Below the pieces are notes generated by a model that saw only the letters and a program-made list of their open reading frames with translations, was not told the origin of the DNA and searched no databases. Position numbers and translations under genes: made by a program. A stretch of 64,000 nucleotides of DNA from Sipunculus nudus. Taxonomy: Eukaryota > Annelida > Sipuncula > Golfingiida > Sipunculidae. Positions 13,785 to 21,954 of this stretch are shown here, piece after piece (position 1 is the first letter of the stretch; the number at the start of each line of letters is the position of its first letter). Location of the stretch: contig CM049306.1 in the NCBI GenBank assembly GCA_026874595.1, forward strand, positions 5,468,019 through 5,532,018, given 5' to 3'.

Positions 13785-14190
13785 CCAAAAATCTCCTTAA
13801 TTCGACCATCTCCATGTCACTCGACCACCTCATAACTCGACCATCTCCATAACTCGACCTTCTCCATGACCCGACCACCTCATAACTCGACCATCTCTGT
13901 AACTCGACCACCTCTATAACTCGACCTAATATATCTTGATAATTCGACCACCTTGATTTCTCAACCATCGTCATATCTCGATTGTCTCTGTCATTCGACC
14001 ACTTCGATAACTCAACCATCTCCACAACTCGACCATCTCCATAACTCGACCATCTGCGTGACTCGACCACCTCGATAACTCGACCACCTCGATTACTTTA
14101 CCATCTCCATAAATCGACCATTTTCACAACTCGATCATACCAATAACTCGATTCGATCCTCCCAATGACACGACCACCCCAATGACACGA
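13785..14190. repeat. About 17-bp minisatellite
   Basis: Degenerate tandem copies of ATAACTCGACCATCTCC, many with ACCACCTC in place of ACCATCTCC. The 100-codon minus-strand frame across it (13768-14070, W-S-S-Y-G-D-G-R-V pattern) is a product of the repeat, not evidence of a gene. Confidence 0.85.
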
Positions 14191-15262
14191 CCAGGACGTG
14201 GCGGTAGTGGCTGGGATTACTGTATTTCACTAACCATTGTTTAATGGACGGTTTGATTCGGGCACTAATTACAAGCTTAATTGAAATCGGTGGAAAAGAC
14301 AAAGTAAGAAGCCGCATGTAACGCACTCTCAAGCTCCGGAAATTAAGTTGACTCTGGTCTACCTTTTCTACATTTCTTTTATAACCTGTAGAACCTCCGT
14401 GAGAAAACACTGCTGCGTGGAGTTGAGTGGTGGTATAATATTATACTTGTCTCACAGATGATTAGCAGGGAACAAGAGAGCGCACGCACCTTCAGAGCCA
14501 GCTCGTAGTGGTGCTGGGCAGGCTTGTATTGACAGTGTTTAACTCAGACAGACATAACAAGGTCGGCTCCCTAGGGATGTTCACTTAGGCCCCGTAATTC
14601 ACTAAGCCGCTCTCCTGAAAACGTTATCATCTAAAAACGATAGGTACTGTCTGGCCCAATGACTACCAGCACCGGCCCCTGAATATGTAATGCGGGATCA
14701 ACTGGTCCTTAATTCATGATGTTGAGCATCGAGAAACCTTCGAGGCCCGACAGGTCGTTTTGCTTAAATCACGTGTTCATGAGAACACATTTAAAAGAAT
14801 AGACCATATATTTGCTTTGTCGAGCAGGTGTCTGCTTCGGCGACAAAGCAATTGATAGCAACATGTATAGACAATACAACCGCCATGCCCTACCATTAAA
14901 AGTATAAAATTCATAAAGGTATAATAGGCAACATAAACATTCAACCGTGCACGTGGAAATACCGTACCCATTGAAATCATCAAGAGCGACTCCTATGGCC
15001 ATTATCTATTCGTCAGGATGACGTCACACGAATCTTCCAGGGCATTCTCCATGTTAGAGAAAGTGTCAATGTGCACCTTCATGAAGTAACCTCTGTACCC
15101 ACTGCGCAAGGATCACCTTGATGTGTGACGTTTGGTAGGAGTGTCCAAATTTAGAGTGTCCTCTATAAGCGTGCCACGAGATATCGATGTGTTTGGTTTG
15201 ATGAATAAACATGAACCGTTTCAGAAGTCAGCAAACATCTATGAGCATTTTGATTGCGGAAA
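14191..15262. other. Unique flank of the retroelement insertion
   Basis: No gene, RNA or repeat recognised. Short minus-strand frames (14769-15002, 15163-15378) have no recognisable content, and the second one runs into the LTR. Confidence 0.5.
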
Positions 15263-15266
15263 GTAT
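15263..15266. other. Target site duplication, left copy (GTAT)
   Basis: GTAT directly abuts the left LTR and is matched by GTAT directly after the right LTR. The boundary is uncertain by one base because of local microhomology. Confidence 0.8.
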
Positions 15267-15472
15267 TATAGTAGATGTAGGTAGTCTCACCTCGTAGTAC
15301 GACCTCAAACACGCCAACAGGCAGCTCCAATCGGACATGGACTCCTCGATGGCTCTCTACAGCTCGGCCCTTATACACACGACACTCACCGGAGGTCTTC
15401 TGGCGTAAAACTGGGGGGTCCTATGACGGGTCCCGGATCCTTGGGCAGGTCATTTAATCCGTTCCTACTACA
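15267..15472 (-). repeat. 3' LTR of the Ty3/Gypsy element
   Basis: A 206-bp direct repeat of 24806-25011 with no difference that I can see. In element orientation it starts TGTAGTAG and ends CTACTATA, a near-perfect 8-bp terminal inverted repeat. It holds a TATA-like TGTATAAGG and two GTGAG splice-donor-like motifs. Confidence 0.95.
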
Positions 15473-15486
15473 TTCCTCCCCTTTTT
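15473..15486 (-). other. Polypurine tract
   Basis: On the minus strand this reads AAAAAGGGGAGGAA, fourteen purines ending exactly at the 3' LTR. That is the expected site for plus-strand DNA priming. Confidence 0.9.
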
Positions 15487-15927
15487 GTGAGAGGTGAGCC
15501 CATCTTCCAAAAGAATGGACTGAGGCGACTATATCCCGAGACTATGGATATTGAATGTTTGCAGCTAACAACTGGACAAAGTAGTCAAACTGGACAGTAC
15601 ACTGGACACTGAACACTAAAATTACCCTGTCGACCTGAGGTCTAAATTACTCTGGCTTGGAACAACACAACATATCTAGTGATGCCCTAAGGGACAATCA
15701 GCTGTACAAAGTCGGAAGGGTCACCGAGGCTTGCCCCGCAGACATTGGCAACGCATCCGTTGTACACTGTACAGCTTCTAAACCTATTTAGTTTAAACTG
15801 TCTCAACAAAACCTTGCCCTACAGGTAATAACAAGTGAACTATGAAAAGAACTATAAACGAAGAGAGCTATTCCCACTGGAGTACAACTTATAAGGGGGA
15901 CTAGCTGTACGAATACTCTCAGAGGAC
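15487..15927 (-). other. 3' untranslated region of the retroelement
   Basis: Non-coding stretch between the nuclease ORF stop and the polypurine tract. Around 15700-15785 it contains a degenerate copy of the end of the nuclease ORF and its 3' side (compare 15905-15990; both contain a TCACCGAGG...CGCAGACAT core). Confidence 0.6.
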
Positions 15928-17397
15928 TCACCGAGGGGTTGCATCGCAGACATCGGCTGTACCCTCCGGAAAGGCTCCGTACAGCTCCTGTGCATTAGCA
16001 TTGCAGTGCATTGCAAAGGTTTCTACTGGTAACCCTCTCAACTGGGCCAAATACTTAACCAGCTCTCCGAGATGCCATGGGGAAGCAGCGAGGTATGGAC
16101 TGTCGGACTCGACTAGGATTCGGTTAAGAGGCACTACCGATACTGCTTCCTCTGTTTCCTGACTTCTACGTACTGTAGATGTGAACCCGAAGTAACAATT
16201 CGGAAGACGACTAACCCACGTCTCTAACTCGTCTTTATTCCCTGAGAAACAATGACGGTGGATCTTATGTCCTTGCAACCCAGAATCCAACAGCATGGCT
16301 AAGGCTTGTCTAGCCGCCTCCCCCGAGCCGTAATCCCTACAGTGGAGAATGAGGACCTTGGACTGGAAATCCTCCCGGCGCAGAAGACCAAGAACCTCCC
16401 TGAAGAACCCAGTCTGCAAAAGCTGTTCCCTAGTGCTAGTATGAGTGAATTCTAGCCCCACTTCACCCAAAGCTACACAGGAAGGTAAGGCCAAAAGGTG
16501 CTCAAGCGACAATAACTGCTGTTGGCGAGCTGCCCTGGACTTGATGAGGCGAGGGTGGACACCAAAAGAACACTTTATACGTCGGTCCCCAGACAAACTA
16601 AGGTGACTATCCCAGTAATGAGGGAACACAAAGTTCGAAACCATGCCTAAGACCGCTCGCTCTGGCTCACCCACTGAGGCTTCGAACTGTGCTAGAGACC
16701 TGGCATCTGCCCTGCTAAGCATGACGTCAAGGTGGCAGTGTGAATCTATGATGCCTACTACTGCGGCATGAGTGTTAGAGTCGGGGACGAACCCTGAGAT
16801 GGCAGACCTAGTATCAACTGGAAGTGTGGCTAAAAGCCTCATTAGAACGTCCCAGTGAATCACACAGATTTCCGAATTAGGGGGCCTAGCACTAAACACA
16901 CTGGGTATCTCCCATCCGTACTTAGAAGCTACCTTGGCTAAGAGTACCTGCTCTTCCTCGTTAAACCCTGGCGGATGAGGATTAGGGTTATGCAACTGGT
17001 GTTGAAGGATATATGCCTTGAGATCAGAGGGTTCACCCAAGCCTAATTTTTGGGTAATGAACTGGATGAACTGGTATACCCATAATCCCCACAAGTCCTC
17101 AAACAGATTACTATCATCAAACTTTTTGCATCCAACCCCTGTATGCCTAAGCCTAAGGAAACATTTGGACGACTCCTGGACTCTGCACGTCCAGCATGCT
17201 GTGAACGGGTGGTGCCACCAGGGCAAATGGTCAGTTGCCACATGCCGGCCAAGGGAACTGCTATCTTCCCCACATATACGACAAGTGTGTTGGCGCCTGG
17301 ACTTCCTGATGCTGCCAGTAGCACCGGATTTAGCCCCAGGAACGGGCTCATAATTGGGAACAAATCTGTCCTCCCCAAGACTCTCTGGGTCTTCCAT
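15928..17397 (-). CDS. Third ORF: zinc-finger-like domain fused to a TatD-family metal-dependent hydrolase
   Basis: The frame is open from 17427 (499 codons). The likely start is the internal Met at 17397 (codon 11), which sits four bases after a good 3' splice site. In 499-codon numbering the C-terminal half is a complete TatD barrel. Its metal and catalytic residues are all present: H230-C-H232, E322 in GEVGLEF, H362 in LHCRDYG, H392 in RHCFSG and D442 in ESDSPYL. TatD proteins are 3'-5' exo/endonucleases with two metals, and animal relatives are the TATDN group. The first 220 residues hold C49-x2-C52...H62-x4-H67 and C78-x2-C81...C89, a zinc-binding arrangement I cannot assign. The ORF lies 40 bp after pol in another frame, inside the element and upstream of the purine tract, so it belongs to the element. 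Its role (cDNA processing, target cleavage, countering host defence) is unknown. Confidence 0.9.
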   Translation of the reverse strand: MEDPESLGEDRFVPNYEPVPGAKSGATGSIRKSRRQHTCRICGEDSSSLGRHVATDHLPWWHHPFTACWTCRVQESSKCFLRLRHTGVGCKKFDDSNLFEDLWGLWVYQFIQFITQKLGLGEPSDLKAYILQHQLHNPNPHPPGFNEEEQVLLAKVASKYGWEIPSVFSARPPNSEICVIHWDVLMRLLATLPVDTRSAISGFVPDSNTHAAVVGIIDSHCHLDVMLSRADARSLAQFEASVGEPERAVLGMVSNFVFPHYWDSHLSLSGDRRIKCSFGVHPRLIKSRAARQQQLLSLEHLLALPSCVALGEVGLEFTHTSTREQLLQTGFFREVLGLLRREDFQSKVLILHCRDYGSGEAARQALAMLLDSGLQGHKIHRHCFSGNKDELETWVSRLPNCYFGFTSTVRRSQETEEAVSVVPLNRILVESDSPYLAASPWHLGELVKYLAQLRGLPVETFAMHCNANAQELYGAFPEGTADVCDATPR

Positions 17398-17400
17398 CGC

Positions 17401-17415
17401 TCTACAAAATGTAAC
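17401..17415 (-). other. Likely 3' splice site for the third-ORF mRNA
   Basis: On the minus strand TTACATTTTGTAG ends at 17402, a pyrimidine-leaning tract plus AG. It is followed by AGCG and the ATG of the nuclease ORF. Errantivirus-like elements make env from a spliced RNA; this site would allow the same for the nuclease. Inferred from sequence only. Confidence 0.5.
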
Positions 17416-17467
17416 TCTAAATAACAATAAGTGGCAACGCCTTATCTATAACTCCATGCACCTTACG

Positions 17468-20400
17468 CTATGGCATAAGATAATCCTTAAGATAAGCCGG
17501 CTTCCGGCACTTACGCCTCGACTCCCTGTTGCTATGGGCTGGTGAGTCTAGTGGCGAGATCCCCGAATCCTGGCACTCAGAAAGAGGCTCTGGACTTCCC
17601 TTTGGAATATCTTCAGTTATACTGCTACTAGGATCCGAAACGGCGGGACCACTACCAAGGGCGCCCTCTGAGGCTGCAACAGCTACTGCAGGTTCCCCTG
17701 ACGAGGTCGGTGCTGACCCTCCTTCTGCCGGATCTTGACCACCATCAGAGGATTCTGGAATGGATTCAGACTGATCTAGTAAGGTGGCTGTTTCCCGATG
17801 GAATAACTGAGCGCGAGTTCTTCGTAGCCAATGGGGAAGAAAGCCGTCTGCACAACGCTTCAGGTTGTTGTGGTGATGGTAGGACTCTTTTTTCTTTGTC
17901 CTGACCAAATACAATGGAGGCTTTGCCTTAACCACTAGATAAGGCCCTTTCCAGATGGGTTGAAGCTTCGGGCTTTGCCCCTTCTTTGTTGACCTGTCAC
18001 GGAGGTAAACCACATCACCCATCCCAAAACGATCCTCTCTTACGAGAATGTCGTACAGTTGTTTTTGATGCTCGAGGTTACCTTTCAACTTCTCCCTCAC
18101 ACGATGGTGAATGGCCTCCATACGCTTCGTGAGGTTATGGACCCAGCTCTCAGGAGTATGGCTTTGCTCATCTGTGTTCATACCAAGTATCAGATCGGTG
18201 GGTTGGTAAACCTCGCGTCCCAGCATAATTTGATTTGCAGAGAAACCTGTCATTCGGTTGACCATCGAGTGCAGAGCCATAACGACGAGTGGTACATCTT
18301 CGTCCCACTCCCGAGTCCGGCCTTGGATCATACACCGCACCATCTGCAACACATTCCTGTTTTGCCGTTCAACCTGGCCATTCGAAGAGGGGTGGTAGGG
18401 CGTAGTCCTAGTCTTGGCTATACCCATCCTCTCACAGAACGCTTTGAACAGGTTCGACTCAAAATTGCGGCCTTGATCGGTGTGAACGATAAGCGGACAA
18501 CCGAAGGTGGTGACGAAATGCATGATGAATTGCTTGGCCACAGTCTCCGCTGTCTGGTCAGGAATAGCCGCACACTCAAGCCATTTGGAGAATTGGTCAC
18601 ACATCATTAAGATGTAAGAGTTCCCCTGTGTGCTTGTTGTAAATGGCCCAAGGACGTCCAGATGCACACGTTCCATTGGATATCCAGAATGATAGTTGAC
18701 TAATCCTGCTTTTGCAGTCCTAACAGGCCGTTTATGTTGGTTGCAGACTTGACACTGTGCCACATACAGTGCACAGTCTCTGACCATATTGTGCCAGAAA
18801 AAGGACCTACGGAGGCGTGCCAAGGTCTTATCTCTTCCTAGGTGCCCAGCCGTGGGGCAGCCATGGCAAAGTTTAAGGATTTCCTGTTTTAAACCCTCAG
18901 GGACCACCAATAAGGGGTGCGCCCCATCATCGCCTTCCCACATATAATGGAGTACACCGCCCCTCAACTGCAATTGGGACCTACACGCCCACAAAGATTT
19001 AACTGCAGGACTAGTAAGGAGCAGTTCTGCCGGCTTCGGCTCTCCATTGTCCAACCACAATACCAAGGGCTTTAGGTCCGGGTCAGCATCCTGCATCTCT
19101 ATCAGCTGATTAGAAGAGTAAGCTTCCAGCCAATTAGGCGTCTGGTCCGGGATGGATTCTGTGTCGGACACTTCACTGCCTGAATCCGTGGCTGTATGGC
19201 ATCCAGATGCATCTGAGGAACCGTCAATTTCTCTCGCATCTCCAGGTTCCTCTTCACCAGCTGTATCTTCGGCCGTAACCCCAAGTTCACACGTCCTGAC
19301 TGCCAAAGGAACCACATCATCTACATCTTCTGTGAATCGGATCCACTTTTCACTTGCTCTCTGGCAGTTCTGACACCCCTTACAAGGGAGGTCTTGGGTA
19401 CGAGCTCCCGCACTGTAGCATTCACATGGCGGTGCTGGAATTCTGGAAAGGCCGTCCGCGTTGCAATGCTTATTGCCGGCCCGGTGCACGATCTTAAAAT
19501 CATAGTTAGCAAGTTCCTCCAGCCAACGGGCTAGCTGACCCTCTACATGCCGAAAACGCATAAGCCAGGCCAGACAATTGTGGTCAGACCTTACCACAAA
19601 TGGTCTCCCCAAGAGATAGTGTCTGTAATGTCGACAAAACCGTATTACCGCCAGCAGTTCCTTGCGGGTGGTACAGTAGCGTCTCTGCTCCTTGGTCAGA
19701 GTAAAGCTCGCATATGAGATGGTACGCTCCTGGCCGTTCTGCAACTGCGAGAGTTCAGCCCCTATTGCGTAGTCGGAGGCGTCGCAATCTAAAATGAACG
19801 TTCCTTCCTTTGAAGGCAGCGCTAGGCACGGGGCTGAAGTCAGCCGCTCCTTGAGTGCTTTGAATGCATCATGGTGCTGTTCAGACCATACGAAAATGGA
19901 TTTGGGTTTCACCAGCTCATACAAACATGCAGTAATTCCCGCATAGCCTTGGATGTGTGCGCGATGATAGTTGCAGAATCCCAGGAAGGATTCGAGTTCT
20001 TTCCTTGTGACAGGGACTGGCCAACTTCTGATTATGTCCGTTTTCCCGTCTGTGATCTTGACACCTTCGTAGCTAACGGTCCGTCCTAAGAATTCTACTT
20101 CAGATCTCAGGAACTCACACTTTCTTGGCTTGAGTTTCAGGTTGTGTGTCCGCAGACGTCCGAATACTTTCTCCAAACTGGCCAAGTGTTGGTCAAATGA
20201 AGTACCGAGGACGATTATGTCATCGATGTACACGATGACTTCGGACCACGTGAGCCCCCTCAGCACGTGATTCATGGCACGCTGAAAGGTCGCTGGCGCA
20301 TTACAAAGGCCGAAAGCGAGACGGTTGTGTTCAAACAACCCGTACTTTGTTATGAATGCTGTTTTCCTTTTTGCCTCTTCTTCCAACTCTATCTGGTAGT

Positions 20401-21886
20401 AGCCGGAGGCTAAGTCAAGAGTGGAGAAATAGACAGTGCCAGCCAGGGTATCCAAGCAATCTTCGATTAGGGGGAGAGGGTAGGTGTCCTTGACTGTCCT
20501 TTCGTTCAGGGCTCTAAAATCTATGCACCATCTCACCCCTCCGTCCTTCTTCCTTACCAACACTGGTGCTGAGGCCCACTCCGAACTAGAATGGCGAATA
20601 ACCCCTGCTGCTAGGAGTTTCTCTAGGTGGCTCCTCTCTTCCTGTTCGAAACTGATTGGAACTCTCCTCATACGTTGGTGGACTGGCGCGTGGCCTTTTG
20701 TATCCAGGTTGTGGCGAACCTCAGACAAGCAACCTAGATCCAGGTCGTGCTTAGCAAAAACGTCCTGGTACGTTAGCAAGAGCTTCTCTAATTGTGTGGC
20801 CTGATCCTTTGATGCTGCCTCCCTGACCTGAATGACAATTTCTTTCAGATGGTCTGGTACCACTCTGCCCTCTGTATTCTCCTTTAACTGGTCCCCTGCA
20901 ATTTCAGACACGCGTCTGACAGTGGGCACTGGCATTGGTGGAACCGGCACAGCGCCCCCTGTTGGAGCACTGTTATAGTCCGCAGACTCGATACTTAGGG
21001 ATGTAAGGATCCCTTCTACTCCTGTCGCCACGCCCACAGGTTGATTTGGGCGAAGCGTGATACACCTGTTGGAACTATTGCAAACTTCTATGCGCCCACT
21101 ACTCCTAGTGAGCATCTTGGGGGACCATAGTTCCGCCTGGCTAAACTTGGGTTCAACTAAGTAGTCGCAATTCTCAACTCTGCAACTAAGGACTCTTATA
21201 GGGATGGTGCTCACCGCATTGGGTTGCAGCACCCTCCGCGCTGCAGCGACTACTGAACATCCACAGATATCGTCATCCGGACTTGTCCGGATTGAAGCCT
21301 GTACTACCTCTCCCGGTAAGCTTACGGTTTTGTTTTCTAAATTAACCGTGCACTTTTGTGCCAGTAGAAAGTCTAGACCAAGAAGCACTGAATCTGATAT
21401 CTTGGCTATGTACACTGGCCAATGGTACGCTTTCTTTCCGAACTGGATAGTTGTGTCAGGGGCGCGCTCTGCTGTAAGCGCCGAATCATCCCCGCCAATC
21501 CCTTTCAGGGTGGCTGTGCCTGTGCATACAGGCTTCTCGGGTAGACTATCATAAAAGCTGAGGCTGATCACAGTGATTTGAGACGCACTGTCGATCACAG
21601 CCTGGGTGTCAACCCCGTTTATCTTAACTGGGGCTACTAGCGTTAGTCCTTGAGTTTGGCACACTTTAACTTCTGCCTCACAGAAACGTTCCTGAGTACC
21701 TGAACTGACAGAGGAGTCCTCCCGCTGAAGGGGAGACTGACCTTGCTCCGCCCCACCTAGCTGGGTCGATGAGTGCTGACGATTGGCCTCGTCAGCCTCT
21801 GTTTCTTGTAAATGGCCTTCTGATAACTGGGTTGCGTCTAGGCCGTTTAACGCAACCCTTGGCCTTTTAAACCCTGTCCTGGTTCC
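17468..21886 (-). CDS. pol: Pol polyprotein (protease, reverse transcriptase, RNase H, integrase)
   Basis: In-frame sequence is open from 21886, five codons upstream of a -1 slippery heptamer, so pol is probably made as a Gag-Pol fusion with no ATG of its own. Numbering from the valine codon at 21664 gives 1,398 codons. The aspartic protease motif DSAS is at 25-28. RT has STLDLASGYYQ near 414-423 and YIDD at 479-482. RNase H acidic residues are D628, E669 and D694. The integrase zinc finger is H934, H941, C971 and C974, and the catalytic triad D1003, D1063, E1099 shows D,D-35-E spacing. A GPY/F-type module lies near 1237-1247. I see no chromodomain. The C-terminal 100 residues are Ser/Pro/Glu-rich. 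No internal stop or frameshift is present. RT and integrase act on the element's RNA and cDNA in the particle and nucleus. Confidence 0.97.
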   Translation of the reverse strand, partial: GTRTGFKRPRVALNGLDATQLSEGHLQETEADEANRQHSSTQLGGAEQGQSPLQREDSSVSSGTQERFCEAEVKVCQTQGLTLVAPVKINGVDTQAVIDSASQITVISLSFYDSLPEKPVCTGTATLKGIGGDDSALTAERAPDTTIQFGKKAYHWPVYIAKISDSVLLGLDFLLAQKCTVNLENKTVSLPGEVVQASIRTSPDDDICGCSVVAAARRVLQPNAVSTIPIRVLSCRVENCDYLVEPKFSQAELWSPKMLTRSSGRIEVCNSSNRCITLRPNQPVGVATGVEGILTSLSIESADYNSAPTGGAVPVPPMPVPTVRRVSEIAGDQLKENTEGRVVPDHLKEIVIQVREAASKDQATQLEKLLLTYQDVFAKHDLDLGCLSEVRHNLDTKGHAPVHQRMRRVPISFEQEERSHLEKLLAAGVIRHSSSEWASAPVLVRKKDGGVRWCIDFRALNERTVKDTYPLPLIEDCLDTLAGTVYFSTLDLASGYYQIELEEEAKRKTAFITKYGLFEHNRLAFGLCNAPATFQRAMNHVLRGLTWSEVIVYIDDIIVLGTSFDQHLASLEKVFGRLRTHNLKLKPRKCEFLRSEVEFLGRTVSYEGVKITDGKTDIIRSWPVPVTRKELESFLGFCNYHRAHIQGYAGITACLYELVKPKSIFVWSEQHHDAFKALKERLTSAPCLALPSKEGTFILDCDASDYAIGAELSQLQNGQERTISYASFTLTKEQRRYCTTRKELLAVIRFCRHYRHYLLGRPFVVRSDHNCLAWLMRFRHVEGQLARWLEELANYDFKIVHRAGNKHCNADGLSRIPAPPCECYSAGARTQDLPCKGCQNCQRASEKWIRFTEDVDDVVPLAVRTCELGVTAEDTAGEEEPGDAREIDGSSDASGCHTATDSGSEVSDTESIPDQTPNWLEAYSSNQLIEMQDADPDLKPLVLWLDNGEPKPAELLLTSPAVKSLWACRSQLQLRGGVLHYMWEGDDGAHPLLVVPEGLKQEILKLCHGCPTAGHLGRDKTLARLRRSFFWHNMVRDCALYVAQCQVCNQHKRPVRTAKAGLVNYHSGYPMERVHLDVLGPFTTSTQGNSYILMMCDQFSKWLECAAIPDQTAETVAKQFIMHFVTTFGCPLIVHTDQGRNFESNLFKAFCERMGIAKTRTTPYHPSSNGQVERQNRNVLQMVRCMIQGRTREWDEDVPLVVMALHSMVNRMTGFSANQIMLGREVYQPTDLILGMNTDEQSHTPESWVHNLTKRMEAIHHRVREKLKGNLEHQKQLYDILVREDRFGMGDVVYLRDRSTKKGQSPKLQPIWKGPYLVVKAKPPLYLVRTKKKESYHHHNNLKRCADGFLPHWLRRTRAQLFHRETATLLDQSESIPESSDGGQDPAEGGSAPTSSGEPAVAVAASEGALGSGPAVSDPSSSITEDIPKGSPEPLSECQDSGISPLDSPAHSNRESRRKCRKPAYLKDYLMP

Positions 21887-21954
21887 TTATAGGCAGGATT
21901 GCCCTCACTATTTGGACACTGTTTCTGAAAGTGTCCCCGCTGATTGCATTTTTA
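21847..21954 (-). pseudogene. Gag zinc knuckle interrupted by a stop codon
   Basis: The gag frame meets TAA at 21952-21954. The reading continues as a CCHC zinc knuckle whose first Cys is the last codon before the stop; the remaining C, H and C follow with correct x4-H-x4-C spacing. The frame ends for good at 21847-21849, after the slippery heptamer. So the stop falls on the second position of the knuckle. It is either a single-base mutation in this copy or a readthrough stop. The element otherwise looks intact and has identical LTRs. Confidence 0.75.
21865..21871 (-). promoter_or_regulatory. Gag-pol -1 frameshift heptamer (T TTA AAA)
   Basis: Read in the gag frame the minus strand gives T|TTA|AAA, an X XXY YYZ slippery heptamer. 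The pol frame is -1 relative to gag. It is closed by a stop at 21887-21889, and the gag frame stops at 21847-21849, so the shift must happen within this roughly 40-nt overlap, which holds the heptamer. A downstream pseudoknot was not tested. Confidence 0.75.

Noticed and set aside
13768-14070. 100-codon minus-strand open frame
   Set aside because: Pure translation of the 17-bp minisatellite.
15928-17427. Independent host TATDN gene that the retroelement landed next to
   Set aside because: It lies inside the LTR boundaries, between pol and the polypurine tract and on the same strand, so it moved with the element.
17018-17545. Several plus-strand frames over the TatD ORF
   Set aside because: Shadows of the real minus-strand coding sequence.
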